Of a stretch of DNA of 64,000 nucleotides, positions 27,842 through 35,299 are shown one piece after another. The DNA lies in contig JAGXRG010000070.1 of assembly GCA_018335935.1 (NCBI GenBank), positions 17,949 to 81,948 of the forward strand, written 5' to 3'. The stretch is from Chitinophagaceae bacterium. GTDB lineage: Bacteria > Bacteroidota > Bacteroidia > Chitinophagales > Chitinophagaceae. Each line of letters opens with the position of its first letter. Position 1 is the stretch's first letter. Made by a program: the position numbers and the translations under genes. Below the pieces are notes generated by a model. It was given only the letters and a program-made list of their open reading frames with translations. It was not told the origin of the DNA and searched no databases.

Positions 27842-28477
27842 ATGGCAAAGACAAAAAAACCAAAACATGTTGCAGTAGCTGGAAATATAGGTGCTGGTAA
27901 AACAACACTTACAGAAATGTTGAGTAAACATTATAAATGGATTCCTCAGTTTGAAGATGTTGACCACAATCCTTATTTGATGGACTTTTACGAGGATATG
28001 CCACGTTGGAGCTTTAATTTACAAATCTTCTTTTTAAATAGTAGATTAAATCAATTATTAGAAATTCAAGAAGGAACAGAAACGGTAATTCAAGATAGAA
28101 CCATTTATGAAGATGCCAACATTTTTGCTCCTAATTTGCACGATATGGGGTTGATGGCAAAACGAGATTTTGAAAACTACTATAAATTTTTTCAGACTTT
28201 AAAAACAATGGTGCAGCCACCTGATTTATTAATTTATTTAAAAGCATCTGTGCCTACTTTAGTTTCTCAAATACAAAAACGAGGTAGAGAATATGAAGAA
28301 AATATTCGTTTAGATTATCTAAAAAAATTAAATGAATATTATAATAAATGGATTGATAATTATACTGAGGGTCCTTTATTAGTAATAGATGTAGATAAAA
28401 ACAAGTTTGGTGAAAGTGATGAACATTTTGGTGAAATTATCAGTAAAGTAGATAGTCAGCTATTTGGATTGTTTTAA
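27842..28477 (+). CDS. Deoxynucleoside kinase (dNK/dGK family)
   Basis: Phosphorylates deoxynucleosides in salvage. 211 residues. The P-loop GNIGAGKTT is at 14-22, followed by FEDVDHNPYLMDFYEDMPRW (the substrate-site Glu region). VIQDRTIYEDANIFA carries the DRS-type catalytic motif, and the LID is near KRGREYEENI. Which base it prefers (dA/dG or dC) cannot be read. It is cytosolic, and a run of REP-like repeats follows its 3' end. Confidence 0.92.
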   Translation: MAKTKKPKHVAVAGNIGAGKTTLTEMLSKHYKWIPQFEDVDHNPYLMDFYEDMPRWSFNLQIFFLNSRLNQLLEIQEGTETVIQDRTIYEDANIFAPNLHDMGLMAKRDFENYYKFFQTLKTMVQPPDLLIYLKASVPTLVSQIQKRGREYEENIRLDYLKKLNEYYNKWIDNYTEGPLLVIDVDKNKFGESDEHFGEIISKVDSQLFGLF

Positions 28478-28480
28478 TTT

Positions 28481-28954
28481 CAACGTCATTTCGAGTGAGA
28501 TAACGAACGAGAAATCTCATAAATCAAAACTTAGCAGATTTTTACTCTGTTCGAAATGAATATAAATTTTAATCAACAGATTTCTCAGGCAAGAACCTTC
28601 GAAAAGACGAACCCAAATCAACGTATTTTTAGGAACACTTTAAACGTCATTGCGAAGGTTCGTGCCTGTGGCAATCTAATTGAACATAAGAAACTGATTC
28701 ATTCTTCGCAGTGACTTACGCAACTTATCGTCATTTCGAGTGAAGAATGAACGATAAATCTCTTCAATAAAACCAAAAGATTTCTCAGGCAAGAACCTTC
28801 GAAAAGACGAACACAAATCAACGTCATTTCGAGTGAGATAACGAACGAGAAATCTCATAAATCAAAACTTAGCAGATTTTTACTCTGTTCGAAATGAATA
28901 TAAATTCTAATCAACAGATTTCTCATTCCGAAATAATCGGAATTCGAAATGACG
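28481..28954. repeat. Cluster of REP-like intergenic repeats
   Basis: Gap of about 500 bp filled with repeats of the type CGTCATTTCGAGTGAG followed by ACGAACGAGAAATCTC. A copy of about 107 bp at 28481-28587 recurs at 28819-28925 with one mismatch seen. A shorter, diverged copy lies near 28730-28815. The phrase CAGGCAAGAACCTTCGAAAA occurs twice. A second type (CGTCATTGCGAAGGTTCG, with partner CGCAGTGACTTACG) is at 28645-28720. No protein gene is supported here. Related sequence recurs at 46.3-47.3 kb. Confidence 0.85.
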
Positions 28955-28961
28955 TAAATTA

Positions 28962-28999
28962 AAAACCCTCAACAAAAATGTTGAGGGTTTTAATTTTAT
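28962..28999. terminator. Intrinsic terminator, bidirectional
   Basis: AAAACCCTCAACA and TGTTGAGGGTTTT pair around AAAA, with T-rich sequence to the right and A-rich to the left. It lies between the end of the repeat block and the convergent gene at 28996. Confidence 0.85.
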
Positions 29000-29391
29000 T
29001 GACCACTTTGTTCTTTTCTTCTTTCCATTCTTAATTTATTTTGCTCAGCTTCATAATCCATAACTTTTTTTGCTAAAGCTTCGTCTTTTAAAGCCTCAGT
29101 ATATTTTTTCATTCTCATTTCATTTATCTCTTTCATTTTTGCCATGCGTTCTTCAGGTTCAAGGCCTCTTAATTCCATCATTTGTTTTCTCATTTCAGTC
29201 TGAACACCTATAACAGCATCAGCTTGTGCATCAGTTAATTTTAAATCTTCCATTAACTTGGCTTTTTGTTTTTCTTTTTGTGCAGCCATTTGTTCAGGTG
29301 TCATTTGCATTCTATCTCCAGGCTGAGCAAAAGATGTTGAAATAGTTGCAGTGATTGACATAACAACTAATAGTAAGAATAACTTTTTCAT
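28996..29391 (-). CDS. Small exported helical protein, Spy/CpxP-like
   Basis: 131 residues. A signal peptide (1-22, ending TSFAQ) is followed by a charged, Met-rich, all-helical region: MTPEQMAAQKEKQKAKLMED, LKLTDAQADAVIGVQ and EEALKDEALAKKVMDYEAEQ-like heptads. The layout resembles the periplasmic LTXXQ/Spy-type proteins common in Bacteroidota, but the two LTXXQ repeats are not intact (LTDAQ once), so the assignment is tentative. It shares a terminator with the repeat gap and is divergent from the deoxyhypusine-synthase-like gene. Confidence 0.7.
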   Translation of the reverse strand: MKKLFLLLVVMSITATISTSFAQPGDRMQMTPEQMAAQKEKQKAKLMEDLKLTDAQADAVIGVQTEMRKQMMELRGLEPEERMAKMKEINEMRMKKYTEALKDEALAKKVMDYEAEQNKLRMERRKEQSGQ

Positions 29392-29466
29392 TTTATTATT
29401 TTTTATGAATTAAAACTAATGGTTTTAAGTTCCCAATTACAAAAATTTATTTTAAAGGTTTAGAAT

Positions 29467-29474
29467 TACATTTG
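29467..29474 (+). promoter_or_regulatory. -7 box of the deoxyhypusine-synthase-like gene
   Basis: TACATTTG, 18 nt before the ATG. No clear -33 element. Confidence 0.5.
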
Positions 29475-29492
29475 CAACCTTAAATATTAGAT

Positions 29493-30467
29493 ATGAGTAA
29501 AGGCCCGGTTTCAAATTTTATACAACATCATTATCGTCATTTCAATGCTGCAGCTTTAATGGATGCTGCTAAAGGTTATGAAACACATTTACTAGAAGGT
29601 GGTAAAATGATGGTTACACTTGCAGGTGCTATGAGTACTGCAGAATTAGGAATTTCATTTGCTGAAATGATTCGCCAAGGCAAGGTAGATATTATAAGCT
29701 GCACAGGTGCAAATCTTGAAGAAGATGTAATGAATTTAGTAGCACATTCTCATTATAAACGTGTACCAAACTATAGAGATTTAACGCCACAAGATGAGTG
29801 GGATTTGTTAGAAAATCATTACAATCGTGTTACTGATACTTGCATACCTGAAGAAGAAGCTTTTCGTCGTTTACAAAAGCATTTGGTGCAACAATGGAAA
29901 GATGCAGAAGCAAAAGGTGAAAGATATTTTCCACATGAATTTTTATATAAAACTGTTTTAAGTGGAGAATTGAAACAGTATTATGAAATTGACCCTAAAG
30001 ACAGTTGGATTGTTGCTGCTGCAGAAAAAAATATTCCTATTGTTTGTCCAGGTTGGGAAGACAGTACAACTGGAAATATTTTTGCAAGTTATGTTATAAA
30101 AGGAGAGTTAAAAGCTAGTACTGTAAAAAGTGGTATTGAATATATGGTTTGGTTGACAGAATGGTATAGAGCCAATAGTGCTGGAAAAGGGGTTGGTTTC
30201 TTCCAAATTGGAGGAGGTATTGCAGGCGATTTTCCAATTTGTGTGGTACCTATGATGTATCAAGATTTAGAATGGCATGATGTACCTTTTTGGAGTTATT
30301 TCTGTCAGATTTCTGATTCAACAACAAGCTATGGTTCTTATTCTGGTGCTGTACCCAACGAAAAAATTACTTGGGGTAAACTAGATATTAATACACCCAA
30401 GTTTATTGTTGAAAGTGATGCTACTATTGTTGCCCCACTAATTTTTGCTTGGATATTGGGTTGGTAA
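29493..30467 (+). CDS. Deoxyhypusine synthase family protein (polyamine-related)
   Basis: 324 residues, about the size of eukaryotic and archaeal deoxyhypusine synthase. TLAGAMSTAELGISFAEMI, SCTGANLEEDVMNLVAHSHY and CPGWEDSTTGNIFASYVI form the NAD and spermidine pockets. ITWGKLDINTPKFIVESDAT holds the Lys (residue 296) equivalent to the catalytic Lys of the family, so the active site looks intact. Bacteria have no eIF5A; known bacterial relatives act as homospermidine synthases or are uncharacterised, so transfer of an aminobutyl group to putrescine is the best guess. No polyamine genes adjoin it; a TPR gene follows 96 bp later. Confidence 0.85.
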   Translation: MSKGPVSNFIQHHYRHFNAAALMDAAKGYETHLLEGGKMMVTLAGAMSTAELGISFAEMIRQGKVDIISCTGANLEEDVMNLVAHSHYKRVPNYRDLTPQDEWDLLENHYNRVTDTCIPEEEAFRRLQKHLVQQWKDAEAKGERYFPHEFLYKTVLSGELKQYYEIDPKDSWIVAAAEKNIPIVCPGWEDSTTGNIFASYVIKGELKASTVKSGIEYMVWLTEWYRANSAGKGVGFFQIGGGIAGDFPICVVPMMYQDLEWHDVPFWSYFCQISDSTTSYGSYSGAVPNEKITWGKLDINTPKFIVESDATIVAPLIFAWILGW

Positions 30468-30563
30468 TTCTATTTACAATTTGAAGATTTTAGATTTACG
30501 ATTTATTTTTTCAAGTATAAATAGTAACATGATTTTAAATTTTCAAATCTTCAAACTGAACAA

Positions 30564-31052
30564 ATGACAACAAAAGTTGAACAATTATATTTAGAGGCTG
30601 AATTAGATATTAGAAATAATAATTATCATGAAGCATTTGAAAAGTACGAAACTATTTTGTACGATGAACCTTCATTTGCTCCTGCACATAATAGTATTGG
30701 TTGGATTTATAAAACACAATTCGATAATTATGTAAAAGCAGAAAATCACTTTAAAGCTTCCATTCAGGCAGATCATTTTTACCCTCATCCATATTATCAT
30801 TTAGCTTCTATTTATTTTGATTTAGACAGATTCGATGAATTAAAAAAACATTTGGAAAAATGTTTAACCATTTCTATACTCGAAAAAGGGTGGATATATT
30901 ACAGATTTGGTATGATGGCAGAGACTTACAATAAATATAAAGAGGCTATTAAGTTTTATGAAAAAGCCATTACTAATTCTTTCAATAACGATAAAATAAC
31001 TGAGTATAAGGCTGACATTGAAAGGTGTAAAACTAAAATGGAGTTTAAGTAG
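30564..31052 (+). CDS. TPR-repeat protein
   Basis: 162 residues, no signal peptide. Three to four tetratricopeptide-like helix pairs: NNNYHEAFEKYETILYDEPS, NYVKAENHFKASIQADHFYP, DRFDELKKHLEKCL and NKYKEAIKFYEKAI. It is a cytosolic interaction module of unknown partner. The gap before it contains an inverted pair TTTGAAGATTT ... AAATCTTCAAA (about 30480 and 30547), a kind of degenerate intergenic sequence seen around here. Confidence 0.8.
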   Translation: MTTKVEQLYLEAELDIRNNNYHEAFEKYETILYDEPSFAPAHNSIGWIYKTQFDNYVKAENHFKASIQADHFYPHPYYHLASIYFDLDRFDELKKHLEKCLTISILEKGWIYYRFGMMAETYNKYKEAIKFYEKAITNSFNNDKITEYKADIERCKTKMEFK

Positions 31053-31100
31053 GTAATTAGTTTAAAGGTTAAAAAGTTTATTAGTAAATTATTTTTTTTT

Positions 31101-31478
31101 ATGGATTATACATTGGAAAATTTAGATGTATATAAACAGGCTGAAAGCTTCTCTGATAAAATATGGAACATGGTTCAATCATTTGATTATTTTACTAAAG
31201 ACACTATAGGCAAGCAAGTTGCAAGATCAGAAGACTCGATATCTGCAAATATTGCTGAAGGTTATGGTAGACATTATTTTAAAGAAAGTAAACAATTTTA
31301 TTTTTTTGCAAGAGGTTCAATTCAAGAAACTAAGTCTTGGTTAGGTAAATGTGAAAGAAGAAATTTAATTTATAAAGTGATTTGTACAAATTTGATAGAA
31401 GAAGCTAATTTGATTTTATTAAAATTGAATAGTTACATAAAATTTATCTCTGAAGTTCAAAAGAAAAATATTAAATAA
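31101..31478 (+). CDS. Four-helix-bundle protein (23S rRNA IVP/S23 family)
   Basis: 125 residues. ENLDVYKQAESFSDKIWN, QVARSEDSISANIAEGYGRH, FFARGSIQETKSWLGKC and the final helix make the up-down four-helix bundle first named from ORFs within 23S rRNA intervening sequences. Free-standing copies such as this one, not inside an rRNA gene, are frequent in Bacteroidota and of unknown role. It sits between the TPR gene and the desaturase gene. Confidence 0.85.
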   Translation: MDYTLENLDVYKQAESFSDKIWNMVQSFDYFTKDTIGKQVARSEDSISANIAEGYGRHYFKESKQFYFFARGSIQETKSWLGKCERRNLIYKVICTNLIEEANLILLKLNSYIKFISEVQKKNIK

Positions 31479-31543
31479 AATCTACTTTTCAACAAGTAAA
31501 CTAATTAACAAATAAACCAATAAACGGGTAAACAAGTATTTCA

Positions 31544-33070
31544 ATGAAGCAGGCAATAGTAATAGGTTCTGGGTTTTCTGGATTATCAGCTGCTTGTTTT
31601 TTAGCAAATGCTGGATGGAAAGTTACTATACTAGAAAAAAACTCAACTCCTGGTGGTAGAGCTAGACAATTTTCTGAAGCTGGATTTACTTTTGATATGG
31701 GCCCAAGCTGGTATTGGATGCCAGATGTTTTTGAAAGATTCTTCAACCAATTTAATAAAAAAGTTTCTGATTATTATGAGCTAGACAGATTAAATCCTAG
31801 CTACAAAATATTTTGGCAAGATGATGAAATCAATATACCTGCTGATTTTGAAGAGTTAAAAAACTTATTCAATTCTTTAGAAGAAAACGGAGCTGAAAAA
31901 CTTGAACAATTTTTAAAAGAAGCCGAGTATAAATACAGAGTTGGAATTAATAAACTCGTTCATAAACCTGGACTATCTGTTTTAGAATTTGCAGATACTG
32001 ATTTAATAAAAGGTGTTTTTAAGTTAGATGTGTTTGCCAACATGAGTAAGCATGTTGCAAAATACTTTACAAACCCAAAGCTCAAACAACTTCTTGAATT
32101 TCCTGTATTGTTTTTAGGTGCTTTGCCTAAAAATATTCCTGCATTATATAGCTTAATGAATTATGCAGATTTAGTAGGAGGTACATGGTATCCTAAAAAA
32201 GGCATGTATAGTATTGTTGATGGAATGTATCAGTTGGCTGTAGAGTTAGGAGTGGAGTTTTATTTTGATGAAGAAGTTATAGAGATAGTTGTTGAAAATG
32301 GAAGAGCAAATCAAGTTAAAAGTAAAAAGTCAAAAGCAAAAAATTTAGATCAGAAGAATAATGAACAAGGAACAATGAATGCTGAAGTTTTATATAAAGC
32401 TGATGTAATCATTGCTTCATCAGATTATCATCATACCGAAACAAAATTGCTTGAGCCAAAATATCAAACTTATACAGCAAAGTATTGGGAGAGTAGAGTT
32501 ATGGCTCCAAGTTGTTTATTGTATTATGTTGGGCTCAATAAAAAGCTTAACAATTTGTTGCACCACAATTTATTTTTTGATACAGATTTTGATCAACATG
32601 GAAAGGAAATTTACGATTCAAAAGTATATCCAACAGATCCTATGTTTTATTTATGTGCTCCATCAATAACTGATGAAACTGTTGCCCCTAAAGGTTTTGA
32701 AAACTTATTCTTTTTAATTCCAATTGCCAGTGGTCTTGAAAATGATACTGAAGAACTCAGAAAAAAATATTTTGATGTAGTGGTTGAAAGATTGGAAAAA
32801 AGAATAGGAGAGTCAATAAAAGATGCTATTGTTTATTATAAATCGTATGCTACAAGTAATTTTATTGAAGATTATAATTCCTTTAAAGGAAATGCATATG
32901 GTTTAGCCAATACACTTTTACAAACGAGTATTTTAAAACCAAGTTGTAGAAGTAAAAAAGTGGAGAATTTATTTTATACAGGCCAATTAACAGTTCCAGG
33001 TCCTGGTATTCCTCCAAGTTTAATTAGTGGAGAAGTTGTTGCTGGATTAGTTAATAATCTTTACAAGTAA
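31544..33070 (+). CDS. Phytoene desaturase family FAD oxidoreductase (CrtI-like)
   Basis: 508 residues. IVIGSGFSGLSAACFLANAG (5-24) is the FAD dinucleotide fold, then LEKNSTPGGRARQF and DMGPSWYWMPDVFERFF. SDYHHTE and the C-terminal block LFYTGQLTVPGPGIPPSLIS are CrtI/CrtN signatures. It probably introduces double bonds into phytoene for carotenoids. The partner synthase crtB is not adjacent, so the substrate is inferred. Between residues about 255 and 280 lies a Lys/Asn/Gln-rich insert encoded by sequence that resembles a local intergenic repeat. The longer reading frame is intact. Confidence 0.88.
   Translation: MKQAIVIGSGFSGLSAACFLANAGWKVTILEKNSTPGGRARQFSEAGFTFDMGPSWYWMPDVFERFFNQFNKKVSDYYELDRLNPSYKIFWQDDEINIPADFEELKNLFNSLEENGAEKLEQFLKEAEYKYRVGINKLVHKPGLSVLEFADTDLIKGVFKLDVFANMSKHVAKYFTNPKLKQLLEFPVLFLGALPKNIPALYSLMNYADLVGGTWYPKKGMYSIVDGMYQLAVELGVEFYFDEEVIEIVVENGRANQVKSKKSKAKNLDQKNNEQGTMNAEVLYKADVIIASSDYHHTETKLLEPKYQTYTAKYWESRVMAPSCLLYYVGLNKKLNNLLHHNLFFDTDFDQHGKEIYDSKVYPTDPMFYLCAPSITDETVAPKGFENLFFLIPIASGLENDTEELRKKYFDVVVERLEKRIGESIKDAIVYYKSYATSNFIEDYNSFKGNAYGLANTLLQTSILKPSCRSKKVENLFYTGQLTVPGPGIPPSLISGEVVAGLVNNLYK
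32311..32343 (+). repeat. Intergenic-type repeat inside the crtI-like coding sequence
   Basis: TCAAGTTAAAAGTAAAAAGT continues for 33 nt that match 41052-41084 (an intergenic site) with three mismatches. It is followed by AATGAACAAGGAACAATGAA, also intergenic in style. It encodes the Lys-rich insert of the desaturase. Confidence 0.7.
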
Positions 33071-33071
33071 T

Positions 33072-33575
33072 TTATACTTTTCTTCTAACTGCATAAATTA
33101 ATTCATCTTCATAAACATTATTTTTAAAAATAGTTTTTGAAAGATGAGCCTCGAGAACAAAACCTGTTTTCTCTAAAACCCTTTTTGAGCCTTTATTTGA
33201 GCCAAAAGGTTTTGCATATATTCTTTCAATATCAAAATTATCAAAAGCATAATTTATCATTAATAGTATAGCTGTTGTGATATAACCTTTACCCCAATAT
33301 TCTTCTGCAAGCCAATAACCCAATTCAGCATTTTTGCAATAAATATCTGATTGAAGATGCACACCAATTCCACCAATAGCAATTCCATTTAAATCTATTG
33401 CTAAAATATTTGAAGGTGAACTTTTAGTGGACATTTCTATAAATGTATAAGCATTTTCTATAGTATAAGGATGAGGAAATTGATTCATCATGAATTTGGC
33501 TATATTATAGTTGTTGGCAATAATTGCAAGATGCTCAGCATCTGTTTTTATCCATGGCCTTAGCTTAATTTCCAT
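33072..33575 (-). CDS. GNAT-family N-acetyltransferase (RimJ/RimL type)
   Basis: 167 residues. LRPWIKTDAEHLAIIANN is the usual start; AIGGIGVHLQ and LGYWLAEEYWGKGYITTAI hold the acetyl-CoA loop (Q/RxxGxG/A type, here WGKGYIT); IERIYAKPFGSNKGSKRVLEKTGF is the C-terminal motif. Probable protein N-terminal or small-molecule acetyltransferase, cytosolic. It follows the anti-sigma gene with a 1-bp overlap, and is convergent with the crtI-like gene across 1 bp. Confidence 0.88.
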   Translation of the reverse strand: MEIKLRPWIKTDAEHLAIIANNYNIAKFMMNQFPHPYTIENAYTFIEMSTKSSPSNILAIDLNGIAIGGIGVHLQSDIYCKNAELGYWLAEEYWGKGYITTAILLMINYAFDNFDIERIYAKPFGSNKGSKRVLEKTGFVLEAHLSKTIFKNNVYEDELIYAVRRKV

Positions 33576-33901
33576 TAAAAGGGAAATTTAGTTATTACAA
33601 GATAAGCTACAACAATTAATATCAGTATAAGTGCAATAGAAATAAGAGCCCAAAAATTAAATTGCATTTTATAGTTAACCCTTCTTTTCTTTTTTGATGA
33701 GGTGTATTCTTTTAGTTGTTTATTTAAATCTACAATATATTGATTAATTTGAGTTGTATCTTGAACTTGCTGTAAACCTTCTACAGCATCATTCAACAAT
33801 TCTGAATCAGCCATTTCTTGTTCAAAAGCATGGGCTTCTTCACTAGATAGTTTGCCTTCTAGATATTGTAATAATTTTTTATGTTCATTAATATTATTCA
33901 T
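33575..33901 (-). CDS. Small membrane protein, probable anti-sigma factor
   Basis: 108 residues. The N-terminal cytosolic part is acidic and helical (LLQYLEGKLSSEEAHAFEQE, then MADSELLNDAVEGL), which resembles the N-terminus of Bacteroidota anti-sigma factors. A basic KKKRRVNY leads into one transmembrane helix (about 84-104). No zinc-site His/Cys and almost no periplasmic part. It overlaps the sigma factor gene by 8 bp, which implies translational coupling and is the main reason for the call. Confidence 0.72.
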   Translation of the reverse strand: MNNINEHKKLLQYLEGKLSSEEAHAFEQEMADSELLNDAVEGLQQVQDTTQINQYIVDLNKQLKEYTSSKKKRRVNYKMQFNFWALISIALILILIVVAYLVITKFPF

Positions 33902-34460
33902 GCTCTTTCATGCCTTTTTTCTCCATTAAAATTCTTAAGTTTCGTTTTCCATTTTGAATAAAACTTTTTACTTGTAAAAGTGAATAGCCTGTTGTTTCGC
34001 AAACTTCAAGATAAGTTTTCTTTTGTAAATAAAATAATTGAATACATTGTTTTTGTCCATCATTTAATTCATCAACAGCTTGCTCTAAAAAATTTAATTG
34101 CTCTTCTTTAAATTGTAATTCTAGTTTTACTTCATCATCTTCTGGTATAGCCTGCTGTTCTAGTTCTACGATCAAATTTTTATTTCTCAACATCATTAAA
34201 CAATGGTTTTTGGTAACCATATAAATCCAACTTTTAAAATAAGTGATTTTATATTTTGGTATTTCTGTCAATGATTTTAGAAATACTTGTTGAACAGCAT
34301 CACGAGCTTCAGTTTCATTCTTTAAATATTTTAAACAGGTACCAAATAGAAGTAAAGTATAGCGTTGTAATAAAGTACCTAATAGAGCAGTATCTTTTTC
34401 TTGATAATAATTTTCAAGTAATTCAGCATCGGTAATATGGTCAAAATTTTTATGCAACAC
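33894..34460 (-). CDS. ECF RNA polymerase sigma factor
   Basis: 188 residues. Region 2 contains LLFGTCLKYLKNETEARDAV and KSWIYMVTKNHCLMML (about 38-95). Region 4 is QAVDELNDGQKQCIQLFYLQ, then KTYLEVCETTGYSLLQVKSF, the helix-turn-helix. The start codon is GTG (TTG follows at codon 2); no ATG is in frame upstream before the divergent gene. Translation overlaps the membrane anti-sigma gene by 8 bp. The target regulon and signal are unknown. Confidence 0.9.
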   Translation of the reverse strand: MLHKNFDHITDAELLENYYQEKDTALLGTLLQRYTLLLFGTCLKYLKNETEARDAVQQVFLKSLTEIPKYKITYFKSWIYMVTKNHCLMMLRNKNLIVELEQQAIPEDDEVKLELQFKEEQLNFLEQAVDELNDGQKQCIQLFYLQKKTYLEVCETTGYSLLQVKSFIQNGKRNLRILMEKKGMKEHE

Positions 34461-34528
34461 TCAACTATTCTTTTCTTTAAGATGCAATTAAAATCAAATT
34501 ACACAAATTATTTGTAGTTGAGGTGACT

Positions 34529-34536
34529 TATTTTTG
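34529..34536 (+). promoter_or_regulatory. -7 box before the methyltransferase gene
   Basis: TATTTTTG ends 7 nt before the ATG at 34544. It argues against the ATG at 34523, which would lie upstream of the transcript start. Confidence 0.45.
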
Positions 34537-34543
34537 CAGAATA

Positions 34544-35299
34544 ATGATACAAGAGCAAGAATGGTTTAAAGATTGGTTTAATTCGCCCTATTATCATCTG
34601 CTATATAAAAATAGAGATGAGGTTGAAGCCATTGCATTTATTCAACGACTAATTCAGCACCTTAAGCCACTACAGAATAGTAAATTATTAGACATTGCTT
34701 GTGGCAAAGGAAGACATAGTAAAGCCTTAGCAGATATGGGTTTTGATGTAACTGGCATAGATATTTCATCAGACTCAATAGCAGCTGCAAAGCAATTTGA
34801 ATCTGATAATTTGCATTTTGAACAACATGATATGCGATTGAATTATAAGCACAACTATTTTGATGTGGCTTTTAATTTTTTTACCAGTTTTGGTTATTTT
34901 AAAACTCAAGAAGAACATCAAGAAGCCATTAAAACCATGACTACTGCCTTAAAAGAGGAAGGTTTATTAGTGATAGATTATTTGAACGTTCATTTCGAAG
35001 AAACTCATTTTGAAAAATTAGTTGAAAAAAAAATTGAAAACTATCTTTTCATTTCAACAAAATGGCACACCGATACACATTTTTTTAAACAAGTTCAGGT
35101 TGCTGATAACGAACATGCTTTGCCTCGTCATTTATCCACTGAACGAGTAGCAAAATTTAATTTAGGAGATTTTAATGAAATGCTTTCCTTACAAGACATG
35201 CAAATACAAGAAGTATTTGGAGATTATCAATTAGGTCATTATGATATTCACGAATCGCCTAGAATGATTATTGTTGCTAAGAAAAGGGCTTTTAAATAA
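34544..35299 (+). CDS. Class I SAM-dependent methyltransferase
   Basis: 251 residues from the chosen ATG. LLDIACGKGRHSKALADMGF is motif I (SAM-binding DxACGxG), VTGIDISSDSIAAAK motif II, and YFDVAFNFFTSFGYF the post-motif region. The substrate is unknown; the sequence fits the small-molecule Methyltransf_25/11 group. Divergent from the sigma factor gene; its 3' end overlaps the convergent cysteine desulfurase by 8 bp. Confidence 0.88.
   Translation: MIQEQEWFKDWFNSPYYHLLYKNRDEVEAIAFIQRLIQHLKPLQNSKLLDIACGKGRHSKALADMGFDVTGIDISSDSIAAAKQFESDNLHFEQHDMRLNYKHNYFDVAFNFFTSFGYFKTQEEHQEAIKTMTTALKEEGLLVIDYLNVHFEETHFEKLVEKKIENYLFISTKWHTDTHFFKQVQVADNEHALPRHLSTERVAKFNLGDFNEMLSLQDMQIQEVFGDYQLGHYDIHESPRMIIVAKKRAFK

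Noticed and set aside
28676..28858. Short open frame in the repeat cluster after the deoxynucleoside kinase
   Set aside because: It is made entirely of REP-like sequence and has no conserved protein features.
31101..31478. Evidence of an rRNA operon from the IVP/S23-like gene
   Set aside because: No 23S rRNA sequence surrounds it; free-standing copies of this family are common in Bacteroidota.
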